Part shown: piece by piece, positions 9,110 to 17,048 of the stretch
Layout: every line of letters begins with the position of its first letter
How positions within the stretch are numbered: position 1 is the stretch's first letter
DNA from: Thaumasiovibrio sp043421945
GTDB taxonomy: Bacteria; Pseudomonadota; Gammaproteobacteria; Enterobacterales; Vibrionaceae
NCBI GenBank assembly: GCA_043421945.1
Contig: JBHOGO010000007.1
Coordinates: 31,335-95,334 of the forward strand
Length of the DNA stretch: 64,000 nt
Direction: 5' to 3'
Notes under the pieces: model-generated
Told to the model about the DNA's origin: nothing
What the model saw: the letters and a program-made list of their open reading frames with translations, nothing else
Databases searched by the model: none
Position numbers and translations under genes: made by a program

Positions 9110-9205
9110 ACCGTTAGGTTTAATCACAATTAGGTTTAATCGAGGCCAGGTTTAATCACGGTTAGGTCTAAAAGAGCTTAGGTTACTAGCGATTAGCTTT
9201 AACCG
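9110..9205. repeat. Degenerate 16-bp tandem repeats between ureA and ureB
   Basis: From 9110 the sequence can be written in successive 16-base units: ACCGTTAGGTTTAATC, ACAATTAGGTTTAATC, GAGGCCAGGTTTAATC, ACGGTTAGGTCTAAAA, GAGCTTAGGTTACTAG, then CGATTAGCTTTAACCG, each less exact than the last. The core TTAGGTTTAATC is shared. The array begins three bases after the ureA stop and fades out before the ureB ribosome-binding site. Function unknown. Confidence 0.8.
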
Positions 9206-9262
9206 AGGACTATGGCTAACAACGGCTAAACGAGCTATTGCGAACGTCTAAGGAGAGATATT

Positions 9263-9598
9263 TTGTCAGGTTCGAATACGCATTACTCTGGCTTTGTGCC
9301 AGGACAAATTGAAACACCAGAAGGGCACATTACCCTAAATGAAGGGCGAGAAACGGTCTCCGTGAGTGTCAAAAATATTGGGGATCGTCCAATCCAATTG
9401 GGTTCGCATTATCACTTCTTCGAAGCAAATCAGGCGCTGATTTTCGATAGAGATATCACCAAAGGCTTCCGTCTGAATATTCCAGCAGGGACAGCGACCC
9501 GCTTTGAACCGGGTCAATCAAGAACCGTTGAGCTGGTGGCTTATAGCGGAAAGCGCGAAGTATATGGCTTTCAGGGCAGAGTGATGGGCAAGCTGTAA
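9263..9598 (+). CDS. ureB: Urease subunit beta
   Basis: 111-residue beta subunit. GQIETPEGHITLNEGRET, GDRPIQLGSHYHFFEAN and RLNIPAGTATRFEPG are diagnostic of UreB. The start codon is TTG at 9263, placed seven bases after a strong AAGGAGAG; there is no ATG in frame upstream of the conserved region, so the TTG is the likely start. Non-catalytic but required for the trimeric enzyme. A 120-bp gap separates it from ureC. Confidence 0.95.
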   Translation: MSGSNTHYSGFVPGQIETPEGHITLNEGRETVSVSVKNIGDRPIQLGSHYHFFEANQALIFDRDITKGFRLNIPAGTATRFEPGQSRTVELVAYSGKREVYGFQGRVMGKL

Positions 9599-9718
9599 CG
9601 GCTTTCTCTCTCAATGAGCTCATTGCGATGTTCAGCATTAAAAGGTTGAGCGGCAGAGCTTTTACGTGCACTGACACAATAAATAGCAAAGACAGAATAG
9701 CTAATTTAAGGATGAATA

Positions 9719-11422
9719 ATGGCGACGATTTCCAGACAGGCCTATGCCGAAATGTTTGGTCCGACCGTTGGCGACCGTGTGCGCCTTGCTGATACGGATT
9801 TATGGCTTGAAGTTGAAAAAGATCTTACCGTTTACGGTGACGAAGTGAAATTCGGTGGCGGAAAGGTTATTCGTGATGGCATGGGGCAGAGTCAGCGCCC
9901 AAGTGCTGAAACACCGGATTTAGTGATCACCAATGCCGTAGTATTGGATTACTGGGGCATTATCAAAGCGGATGTGGCAATTAAAAGTGGTCGTATTCAA
10001 GCATTAGGGAAAGCCGGTAACCCTGACGTTCAACCGGGGGTAGATATTGTTATCGGTCCGGGTACTGAAGTACTTGCAGGGGAAGGCGCTATCCTTACCG
10101 CTGGCGGTATCGATTCACATATTCACTTTATCTGCCCTCAGCAGATTGAAGAAGCGCTCGCTTCCGGTGTGACAACCATGATTGGTGGCGGAACGGGACC
10201 GAATACGGGAACGAACGCAACCACATGTACACCTGGCCCTTGGAACATGCATCGTATGCTTGAAGCATTAGATGAGTTTCCAATGAACTTTGGTTTACTG
10301 GGTAAGGGTAACGCAAGCCAGCCAGAAGCGCTCCGCGAACAGGTTGCTGCTGGAGCTGTTGGCTTAAAGCTGCATGAAGATTGGGGAACTACACCCGCTT
10401 CGATTGATACCTGCTTAACCGTTGCAGATGAAATGGATGTTCAGGTCGCTATCCACACGGATACATTAAACGAGTCAGGCTTTGTTGAATCCACGCTGGG
10501 TGCGATTGGTGACCGTGTTATTCACACCTATCATACGGAAGGTGCAGGTGGTGGTCACGCCCCCGATATCATCAAAGCGGCGGGTGAAGCCAATGTTTTG
10601 CCTTCTTCAACCAACCCAACTCGCCCTTATACCGTGAATACTGTCGATGAGCATCTCGATATGTTGATGGTATGCCACCATTTATCCCCCTCTATCGCGG
10701 AAGACGTTGCGTTTGCTGAATCTCGTATTCGACGTGAAACCATTGCGGCTGAAGATATTCTGCATGACCTGGGTGCATTTTCGATGATTGCCTCAGATTC
10801 TCAGGCGATGGGCCGTGTGGGTGAAGTGGTCATTCGTACGTGGCAGACAGCACATAAAATGAAAGTGCAACGCGGCAGCCTGCCAGAAGACTCTAGCTAT
10901 AGCGATAACTTCCGTTTAAAGCGTTATGTGGCTAAGTACACGATTAATCCAGCGATTACACATGGTATGGCGCATGAAATTGGCTCTATTGAACCCGGTA
11001 AGCTAGCGGATTTAGTATTGTGGAAGCCTGCTTTTTTTGGTGTGAAACCAAGTGTGATTCTTAAAGGTGGGATGATTGCGATGGCACCAATGGGAGACCC
11101 TAACGCATCTATTCCTACCCCACAGCCGGTGCACTATCGCTCGATGTTCGGCAGTTATGGCAAAGCCAGTAAGAACACTTCTATGTTGTTCGTTTCTCAA
11201 GAAGCGAAGGCACAAAATATTGACCAGCAGCTAGGTTTGCAGAGTCAAATTGGCGTTGTAAGCCATTGCCGCGATATCAGTAAAGCGGATATGAAGCTCA
11301 ATGACTGGATGCCAAAAATTGAGGTTGATTCACAAACCTATCAAGTCCGCGCTGATGGTGAGCTACTTATTTGTGAGCCTGCAGAAGTACTCCCGATGGC
11401 GCAACGCTATTTCTTGTTTTAA
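9719..11422 (+). CDS. ureC: Urease subunit alpha (catalytic)
   Basis: Catalytic subunit, 567 aa, canonical length. It hydrolyses urea to ammonia and carbamate. Metal and catalytic residues are present: HIH near residue 134-136, the carbamylated lysine in VGLKLHEDWG (near 217), HTD, the HTYHTEGAGGGHAPD segment with two nickel-ligand histidines, the flap CHHLS histidine, and the aspartate in IASDSQAMGRVGE. The start ATG follows TAAGGATGAATA. All ligand motifs are intact, so active enzyme is expected. Confidence 0.98.
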   Translation: MATISRQAYAEMFGPTVGDRVRLADTDLWLEVEKDLTVYGDEVKFGGGKVIRDGMGQSQRPSAETPDLVITNAVVLDYWGIIKADVAIKSGRIQALGKAGNPDVQPGVDIVIGPGTEVLAGEGAILTAGGIDSHIHFICPQQIEEALASGVTTMIGGGTGPNTGTNATTCTPGPWNMHRMLEALDEFPMNFGLLGKGNASQPEALREQVAAGAVGLKLHEDWGTTPASIDTCLTVADEMDVQVAIHTDTLNESGFVESTLGAIGDRVIHTYHTEGAGGGHAPDIIKAAGEANVLPSSTNPTRPYTVNTVDEHLDMLMVCHHLSPSIAEDVAFAESRIRRETIAAEDILHDLGAFSMIASDSQAMGRVGEVVIRTWQTAHKMKVQRGSLPEDSSYSDNFRLKRYVAKYTINPAITHGMAHEIGSIEPGKLADLVLWKPAFFGVKPSVILKGGMIAMAPMGDPNASIPTPQPVHYRSMFGSYGKASKNTSMLFVSQEAKAQNIDQQLGLQSQIGVVSHCRDISKADMKLNDWMPKIEVDSQTYQVRADGELLICEPAEVLPMAQRYFLF

Positions 11423-11451
11423 ATAATCTTTAAGGAGATTGAGGTATTTAC

Positions 11452-11904
11452 ATGATTGAGCTGACAAGTATTAACACGATGACTAAAGCAACGCCGGATG
11501 GTTTTTTGAGCCTTCCAATCGATAGCCGAATTAAAAGCCGTTTAAAAGTCACCTTAGATGATGGTCGCGAAGCGGGGCTTTTTTTACCACGTGGTCATAT
11601 CCTTCGCGGCGGTGAGCAGTTAAACAGTGAGTGCGGGATCATCGTTGAAATCAAAGCAGCCCCTGAAACCGTTTCTACCATCTATTGTGATGATGTTTTG
11701 CTATTGACTCGCGTCGCTTATCACTTAGGGAACCGTCACGTGCCATTAGAGGTCTCTCTGGGTTGGGTTCGCTATCAACATGATCATGTACTTGATGAAA
11801 TGGTTGAAGGGTTAGGTGCGAGCGTTACCGTTGAAAAGGCTTCTTTCGAGCCAGAAGGTGGTGCTTATGGTGGTCGTTCAGGTGGCGGTCACCATCACCA
11901 CTAA
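11452..11904 (+). CDS. ureE: Urease accessory protein UreE
   Basis: Nickel metallochaperone, 150 aa. It has the peptide-binding N-terminal domain (SRIKSRLKVTLDDGREAGLFLPRG) and the metal-binding domain with YHLGNRHVPLEV, whose His is the conserved dimer-interface nickel ligand. A C-terminal GGRSGGGHHHH tail gives four extra histidines, a short version of the long His tails of some UreE proteins. It lies 29 bp after ureC behind AAGGAGATTGAGG. It delivers Ni(II) to UreG. Confidence 0.95.
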   Translation: MIELTSINTMTKATPDGFLSLPIDSRIKSRLKVTLDDGREAGLFLPRGHILRGGEQLNSECGIIVEIKAAPETVSTIYCDDVLLLTRVAYHLGNRHVPLEVSLGWVRYQHDHVLDEMVEGLGASVTVEKASFEPEGGAYGGRSGGGHHHH

Positions 11905-12070
11905 TGCTTAACCATTGTGATTAAGATAAACGAAAAATGATATTAGGCTGCCACTGTCGCCCGATATCGTTAAAAAAAGTATAAAAATAAGAAAGACGAT
12001 AACAACGTGCAATGGGATACATTGTGCCATTTGCACCATTTAAATACTCACACGACGTAAGGATACGATT

Positions 12071-12664
12071 ATGAAAACCCGTTTATTCGCTGCATTCTCA
12101 ACACTGTCAGCATTACTGATGCCTTCACTCGCACTGGCTCACCCAGGGCATCATGGCCATTCAGAAACCTTTTTTTCTAGCGCATTGTTCTCCGGTCTGG
12201 TTCACCCTGTGACAGGGCTTGATCACTTAATCATGTTGGTAGCGTTTGGTTTGATTCTTGGTTGTATCGCAGTATCTCAAACTAAAAAAGTTAAGCTTGC
12301 TGGAGCGGGAATTGGCGCGTTATTGGTTGGTTTATTAGCCGGCCAGTGGCTAGGCTTTTCTGTAATGGTTGAGCCTGCCATCATGGTGTCGTTATTCGCG
12401 GTGAGTGTGGCGCTTTGGCAAATCTTCTCCCCTTCGTCTACCCGAGTGAACACCGCCATTTATACCACTATCGGGATGATTTTCTTTCATGGGTATGCGC
12501 ACGGTGTTGAAGCGGCAAATCAGATAACTCAGTTTTCTCTCGGTATGGCATTGAGTGCATCAGCACTTATCTTTGTTGGCTGTATGATGGGGCAATTTGC
12601 CAAGTCAAAATGGTTATCAGTCGGTGTTGCGTTGGCAAGCACGCTACTTTTACTTGCCGCATAA
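12071..12664 (+). CDS. HupE/UreJ family nickel permease
   Basis: 197-residue membrane protein. A signal peptide (about 1-23) precedes a His-rich mature start HPGHHGHSE, then HPVTGLDHLIMLVAFG, the HupE/UreJ signature, and about six hydrophobic helices. A second conserved motif is FHGYAHGVE. Family members import nickel or cobalt. Located between ureE and ureF, as in many urease clusters, it probably feeds Ni(II) to the accessory proteins. Its stop is within a few bases of the ureF start. UreJ would be a suitable name but the symbol is used loosely. Confidence 0.88.
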   Translation: MKTRLFAAFSTLSALLMPSLALAHPGHHGHSETFFSSALFSGLVHPVTGLDHLIMLVAFGLILGCIAVSQTKKVKLAGAGIGALLVGLLAGQWLGFSVMVEPAIMVSLFAVSVALWQIFSPSSTRVNTAIYTTIGMIFFHGYAHGVEAANQITQFSLGMALSASALIFVGCMMGQFAKSKWLSVGVALASTLLLLAA

Positions 12665-12670
12665 TGGGTG

Positions 12671-13456
12671 ATGGCGATGAACCTGCATCAGACACCTAGC
12701 GATGTGGCTTGTTATCGCCTGTTTCAATTAATTAGTCCGTCTTTGCCAATTGGTGGTTTTACCTACTCGCAGGGGCTTGAATATGCAGTTGAAGCGGGCT
12801 GGGTGACAAACCGTGTTGAAATGGAATTGTGGTTGAAACATATCATGACGGCGAGCATTGCAACGCTAGAGCTCCCCATTATTGACCGGATATATAACGC
12901 TTTAGCATCTTTAGAACTCGATAAAGCAGATTCAAGTCATGCAGATGCTGACAACACTGATGCAAAAACGGCAAAATTATTAAACTCAGCGCAAAAAGCA
13001 GCGGAAATGAAAGTGATAGAGCACTGGTGTGATGTGCTTTATACCAGCCGCGAAACCAGCGAGTTACGGGCTGAAGAGCGCCAACGTGGTCTTGCGCTGA
13101 ATACATTACTTAAGAAGCTTGATATTGATACGTCAGTAACGGCTTCTATCAATAGCCAGCCTAACCAGTTGTTAGGGTTGTGTATTGCAGCTCGGCATTG
13201 GCACATTGACCTTATGTCACTCAAGCAGGGTTATTTGTGGAGTTGGTTAGAGAATATCGTGACAGCTGGCGTGAAGTTAGTCCCTCTTGGGCAAACGGAT
13301 GGCCAGTTAGCATTGATTAATATTACTGACGAATTCCCAAGTGCTATTGAGCAAGCATTGAACATAGAAGAATGGATGATTGGGAGTTTTACTCCTTCGC
13401 TAGCCATGGCGAGTACGCTGCATCAAACGCAGTACACCCGATTATTCCGTTCATAA
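12671..13456 (+). CDS. ureF: Urease accessory protein UreF
   Basis: GTPase-interacting chaperone that bridges UreD and UreG. Conserved parts are FQLISPSLPIGGFTYSQGLE near the N-terminus and SNQPNQLLGLCIAARH-like and MALASTLHQTQYTRLFRS-like segments towards the C-terminus. Between about residues 75 and 115 there is an extra acidic, Ala/Asp-rich stretch (DKADSSHADADNTDAKTAK) not seen in the usual UreF of about 225-230 aa. The start is ambiguous: GTG 12668, ATG 12671 and ATG 12677 are in frame and no good Shine-Dalgarno is visible; coupling to the preceding gene is likely. Confidence 0.92.
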   Translation: MAMNLHQTPSDVACYRLFQLISPSLPIGGFTYSQGLEYAVEAGWVTNRVEMELWLKHIMTASIATLELPIIDRIYNALASLELDKADSSHADADNTDAKTAKLLNSAQKAAEMKVIEHWCDVLYTSRETSELRAEERQRGLALNTLLKKLDIDTSVTASINSQPNQLLGLCIAARHWHIDLMSLKQGYLWSWLENIVTAGVKLVPLGQTDGQLALINITDEFPSAIEQALNIEEWMIGSFTPSLAMASTLHQTQYTRLFRS

Positions 13457-13470
13457 AAAGGATTAAGAAA

Positions 13471-14103
13471 ATGGAAAGTTACAAACAGCCTCTTCGTATT
13501 GGTATTGGTGGCCCGGTAGGGTCAGGGAAAACGGCATTGTTAGAGGTGTTATGTAAAGCTATCCGCGATAGATTAAATATTGCGGTTGTGACTAACGATA
13601 TTTATACGCAAGAAGATGCGAAAATTCTGACCCGTGCCGAAGCGTTAGATCCTGATCGTATTATTGGGGTAGAGACGGGCGGTTGCCCACATACCGCCAT
13701 TCGTGAAGATGCTTCAATGAACTTAGCGGCTGTTGAAGAGTTAGCGATTCGCCATAAAAACTTAGACGTGGTGTTTGTTGAAAGTGGTGGTGATAACTTA
13801 AGTGCGACGTTTAGTCCAGAGCTTGCTGACCTGACGATTTATGTTATAGACGTTGCGGAAGGGGAAAAAATCCCTCGCAAAGGTGGTCCGGGTATTACGC
13901 GCTCTGACTTGTTAGTGATCAACAAAATTGACCTTGCACCGTACGTAGGGGCATCGCTTGAAGTGATGGAGAGCGATACACAACGTATGCGACCAACCAA
14001 GCCTTATGTCTTTACTAACCTGAAAGAGAGTAAGGGGTTAGATACCATTATCGACTTCATCGTGACAGAAGGTATGTTGACACTGAAAGCGCCTGCAGCC
14101 TAA
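13471..14103 (+). CDS. ureG: Urease accessory GTPase UreG
   Basis: SIMIBI-class GTPase, 210 aa, that carries nickel to apo-urease. P-loop GGPVGSGKTALLE (about residues 12-24), VVTNDIYTQEDA, the metal-binding ETGGCPHTAIREDAS with the Cys-Pro-His motif, VFVESGGDNLSATFSPEL and the NKID specificity motif are all present. The ATG at 13471 follows AAAAGGATTAAGAAA; an earlier in-frame ATG at 13372 is inside ureF. It has no N-terminal His-rich extension. It is the last gene of the block, before a hairpin. Confidence 0.97.
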   Translation: MESYKQPLRIGIGGPVGSGKTALLEVLCKAIRDRLNIAVVTNDIYTQEDAKILTRAEALDPDRIIGVETGGCPHTAIREDASMNLAAVEELAIRHKNLDVVFVESGGDNLSATFSPELADLTIYVIDVAEGEKIPRKGGPGITRSDLLVINKIDLAPYVGASLEVMESDTQRMRPTKPYVFTNLKESKGLDTIIDFIVTEGMLTLKAPAA

Positions 14104-14123
14104 ACAGTCAAAGCTTTACTATC

Positions 14124-14147
14124 ATGACGGTGCATCAGCGCCGTCAT
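14124..14147. terminator. Hairpin between ureG and ogt
   Basis: ATGACGGTGC / GCGCCGTCAT form a 10-bp stem (one T-G pair) with a four-base loop, followed on the plus strand by TTATTTC. It lies between converging ureG and ogt and probably ends the urease transcript. Confidence 0.55.
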
Positions 14148-14152
14148 TTATT

Positions 14153-14614
14153 TCAATTAGCAGTCTTAACCCCTTCTAAGTTGAGTAACCTTTTCTTTTT
14201 ATCAAGCCCACCAGCATACCCTGTTAGTTTTCCAGAAGCGCCAATGACGCGATGGCAGGGAATAATAACCGGTATCGGATTCTTTCCATTCGCAGCACCG
14301 ACAGCACGGACTGCTTTAGGGTTATTCAGCTGGTTTGCAATATCACCATAACTACACGTTTCGCCAAACCCAATAGCTTGTAAAGCTTGCCATACCTGGC
14401 GTTGAAATTCGGTACCTTGCGGATCGACAGGCACGGTAAAGCGATCACGCTTTCCTGCAAAGTACTCTTTTAGCTCTAGGTAGCACTGCTGTGTAATCGC
14501 ATTCCCGTTTTCAGTATTGGCGGAGTCTGCATCGAACAAGATAGCTGTTACTGCGTAGTCTGAGGCTCTGATTTCTAGCCAACCGATATTAGTATTAATG
14601 AATTGGTTATACAT
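14153..14614 (-). CDS. ogt: Methylated-DNA--protein-cysteine methyltransferase
   Basis: 153 aa, Ogt/MGMT family: direct reversal of O6-methylguanine by transfer to its own cysteine. The active site PCHRVIGASGKLTGYAGGL is intact, preceded by the HTH-type DNA-binding segment FGETCSYGDIANQL and RAVGAANGKNPI. Length fits Ogt. It starts eight bases inside the end of the upstream Ada-AlkA gene, so the two repair proteins are made from one transcript. Confidence 0.95.
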   Translation of the reverse strand: MYNQFINTNIGWLEIRASDYAVTAILFDADSANTENGNAITQQCYLELKEYFAGKRDRFTVPVDPQGTEFQRQVWQALQAIGFGETCSYGDIANQLNNPKAVRAVGAANGKNPIPVIIPCHRVIGASGKLTGYAGGLDKKKRLLNLEGVKTAN

Positions 14615-16040
14615 CCAAAACGCTCCATAAATAGAAAGTGAGGTAACTGCGCCAAGGCGCTGCTAATTCTTGATTAAAGGTGGGGGCATTATCGGATGAT
14701 GCCGTGGTGATTAGTTTTTCGATGGCTCGTTGTATTCCAAGATCGCCACTCAGGAATATATCTGGGTCACTGACACCGCGAAGTTTTAGATAGTCAACGG
14801 TCCAAGGGCCGATGCCTTTGAGTGTCAGTAAGTCATCAGGACTAAAGTGAGGGTTATTGAGGCAATAATCGACATACCGTTCGAGGGTTTCTTTACGACG
14901 CGTTGGCATCCCTAAGCTATTGATTATTTCAAGGCTGATGGCATTGGGTTCTGGAAAATAACGAAACCTTCTGCTTTTTGAAGTGGTGTTATTATCTGAA
15001 TCGATGTTGTCTTTTCTCGTGTTATGAACATTGCTATCAATCACTTTCTCAACGAGTTTTTTAGCGGCTTTTACTGAAACTTGCTGACCTAATATGGCCC
15101 GTACGCCAGCTTCGAAAGGGCTCCATATTCCGGGTAAACGAATACCTTTCACAGGGAGCGTGATACCCAGCGCGGCTTCAAGCGCTGATTCGATGTGGCT
15201 GACATCAGCATCAAGATCTAAACAACGTCGAATATTCGCGATTAGCAAATGCAAGTCGCTGATTACATCAGTATGTATAGTGACGAGAAATCCATGCCTT
15301 TCCGGGCAGTGTGTTGCAGTGAAGCGACCAGTGATGCCTTGATGGGTAAACGTTCTTCCGTAGCTATTATCAGTGAGCCACTCTAGCCCATCGATGGCTC
15401 TATCAGCGTAAAACTGTCTCACGCTTGGCCAATGATAAGGAGGACGGTAGGTGAGAAACAGTTCAAGGTGGTTAGGAGTCAGGGGCTTTTGGGATTGACG
15501 AATTTGTCGTGGTGCTAGGGTGAACTGTTTCAGAAAGGCATCGTTAAAACGTCGCACGCTATTAAAACCTGCGGCGAAAGCAATATCCGTAATCGATAGC
15601 GAAGACTCATGGAGGAGCTGTTTTGCGAAAAGGAGTTGCTGATAAATGGCGTAGCTTTTCGGCGACATACCAACATGGTCTTGAAAAAGTTGGCGTAAAT
15701 ATCGCTCGGAGATGCCGAGACGTTCACACAGGGCAGAGAGTGGCTGCTCACTTAATCCGTATTGATCAATGAGAGTGATGGCGCGACGAAGGGTCGTATG
15801 TGATCCAAGCCAGGCTGGGGAGCCAGGCGCACTATCCGGTCGACAACGAATGCAAGGGCGGTAGCCTGCGTTTGCAGCAGAAGTTGCTGATTCAAAGTAT
15901 TCAACATTTTCTTCTTTTGCAGCAGGTGCAGGGCAAATCGGGCGGCAATAGATCCCCGTTGTTTTAACGGCAGTAAAAAAGAGTCCATCAAAGCGATAAT
16001 CGCGAGAGAGACGTGCTCTTTGGTAGTGGCTCTGTTCCAT
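14607..16040 (-). CDS. alkA: Ada-AlkA fusion: DNA-3-methyladenine glycosylase with Ada N-terminal and AraC domains
   Basis: 477 aa. Residues 1-70 are the Ada zinc domain (YDRFDGLFF-type start, GIYCRPICPAPAAK and YRPCIRCRPD give the four cysteines; one repairs methylphosphotriesters). An AraC-type HTH follows to about residue 190 (ISERYLRQLFQDHVGMSPK, ITDIAFAAGFNSVRRFNDAF). The rest is AlkA with the HhH motif LKGIGPWTVDYLKLRG and the catalytic aspartate in SGDLGIQRA. It would both regulate and carry out alkylation repair. A low-complexity stretch (NVHNTRKDNIDSDNNTTSK) interrupts the AlkA domain. Confidence 0.93.
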   Translation of the reverse strand: MEQSHYQRARLSRDYRFDGLFFTAVKTTGIYCRPICPAPAAKEENVEYFESATSAANAGYRPCIRCRPDSAPGSPAWLGSHTTLRRAITLIDQYGLSEQPLSALCERLGISERYLRQLFQDHVGMSPKSYAIYQQLLFAKQLLHESSLSITDIAFAAGFNSVRRFNDAFLKQFTLAPRQIRQSQKPLTPNHLELFLTYRPPYHWPSVRQFYADRAIDGLEWLTDNSYGRTFTHQGITGRFTATHCPERHGFLVTIHTDVISDLHLLIANIRRCLDLDADVSHIESALEAALGITLPVKGIRLPGIWSPFEAGVRAILGQQVSVKAAKKLVEKVIDSNVHNTRKDNIDSDNNTTSKSRRFRYFPEPNAISLEIINSLGMPTRRKETLERYVDYCLNNPHFSPDDLLTLKGIGPWTVDYLKLRGVSDPDIFLSGDLGIQRAIEKLITTASSDNAPTFNQELAAPWRSYLTFYLWSVLDV

Positions 16041-16119
16041 ATATCACGACGCTAAACAAATTCTAATGATTAGAGTGTAACGAATCGGAACGAAGAAACT
16101 AGCCGGAATCGGTAGTTAA

Positions 16120-16368
16120 TCAATGCATCATCAAATAGAGATGGATAAGCATAAAGGGGAGAAGAAGTGCCCCAAGGGTAAAATTTTTGAGCAGTGCCAT
16201 TGAGCGGTGCATTGAGCGGTCGAATTGTTGCACTGACTGCATCGACCAGCGGCTGCTTAGTTGGTGAAGGCGGTGATGAGAAAACGTAAAAATCAAGAAC
16301 CATGTATAGAGCAGAGCGACATTAAGTAGTGTGCATAATCCTAAAACATTTCTAATCGTTTCAATCAT
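16120..16368 (-). CDS. Small two-helix membrane protein (DUF6868-like)
   Basis: 82 aa. It starts METIRNVLGLCTLLNVALL-like (actual MIETIRNVLG), with one N-terminal and one C-terminal hydrophobic helix around a polar middle containing HHRLHQLSSRW and FDRSMHRSM. This pattern matches the small DUF6868 inner-membrane family known from marine gammaproteobacteria, by memory of the family. The ATG at 16368 follows AGAGGTTTGCC; longer in-frame extensions lack hydrophobic or conserved character. Function unknown. Confidence 0.7.
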   Translation of the reverse strand: MIETIRNVLGLCTLLNVALLYTWFLIFTFSHHRLHQLSSRWSMQSVQQFDRSMHRSMALLKNFTLGALLLPFMLIHLYLMMH

Positions 16369-17048
16369 TGGCAAACCTCTATTTTTGACTATCTTGCATC
16401 CCCCTATGCTAGCAAATGTGAGTTGTATTTTCTTAACTACCGATGATGAGTTTAGCGTTCGGTTGATGTCCATCAAATTTAGCCCTCTTTTGTCTTGAGG
16501 TGAGTTTTTTCGAAGAATGCATTGAGACAACTGATAGTGCTGATTGGTTAATATACGTTCAAATTGAGCGAAAGGTTCGTACTCTATTTAAATGTGTATT
16601 AAGCATTTCTGGGTGAATTTGCTGAAAAAATGACGTCTAGATAAAAAAACAACGAATTCGAATCTTTTTTTTGGGGGACGGGATTATAAGTTGAATGTGA
16701 AATCGGGGTGAAAAAATAATTCAGGTGGGAGTGTGTTGGTAAATAGCTGTAATTGCGTGTTTTTATTCTTTGTTCTTAATCCTTATGACAGGTTTGAAAG
16801 CATGTATTGTTATTCGGCGAACGTATATTTCCCATAAACCGTTAGATGACAATGTATTTATTTGTGTAATAATTAAACAGAATTCTGTGCGTTTTATGAT
16901 GAGAAAAAAGACCGTCGGCAGAGTTTTTCTTTGTGTACTAATGAAATGTGATATTATCCCCGCACATTTTTAGCTCTAAGGCGAGTTGGTAAGGTTAAAT
17001 ACCACAATTTACCGACTCATAAGCTAGGGGCATAACCAGGAGTTTCGT
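16369..17048. other. 680-bp intergenic region before the BCCT transporter gene
   Basis: AT-rich, no credible gene. A weak promoter-like element (GATATTAT near 16951) lies before a leader hairpin at 16983-17018. A 67-codon open frame at 16770-16973 has no ribosome-binding site and no recognisable sequence. Confidence 0.5.
16983..17018 (+). other. Leader hairpin upstream of the BCCT gene
   Basis: GAGTTGGTAA (16983-16992) pairs with TTACCGACTC (17009-17018) over 10 bp with one wobble; GGT/ACC may pair inside the loop. It ends 30 bp before the TTG start and about 20 bp before the Shine-Dalgarno AGGAG. It could affect translation or stability of the transporter mRNA. Confidence 0.45.

Noticed and set aside
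9110..9205. CRISPR array
   Set aside because: The 16-bp units are contiguous, with no spacers, and are degenerate; no cas gene is near.
16770..16973. 67-codon open frame before the BCCT gene
   Set aside because: No ribosome-binding site, no hydrophobic or domain pattern, and the composition follows the AT-rich non-coding DNA.
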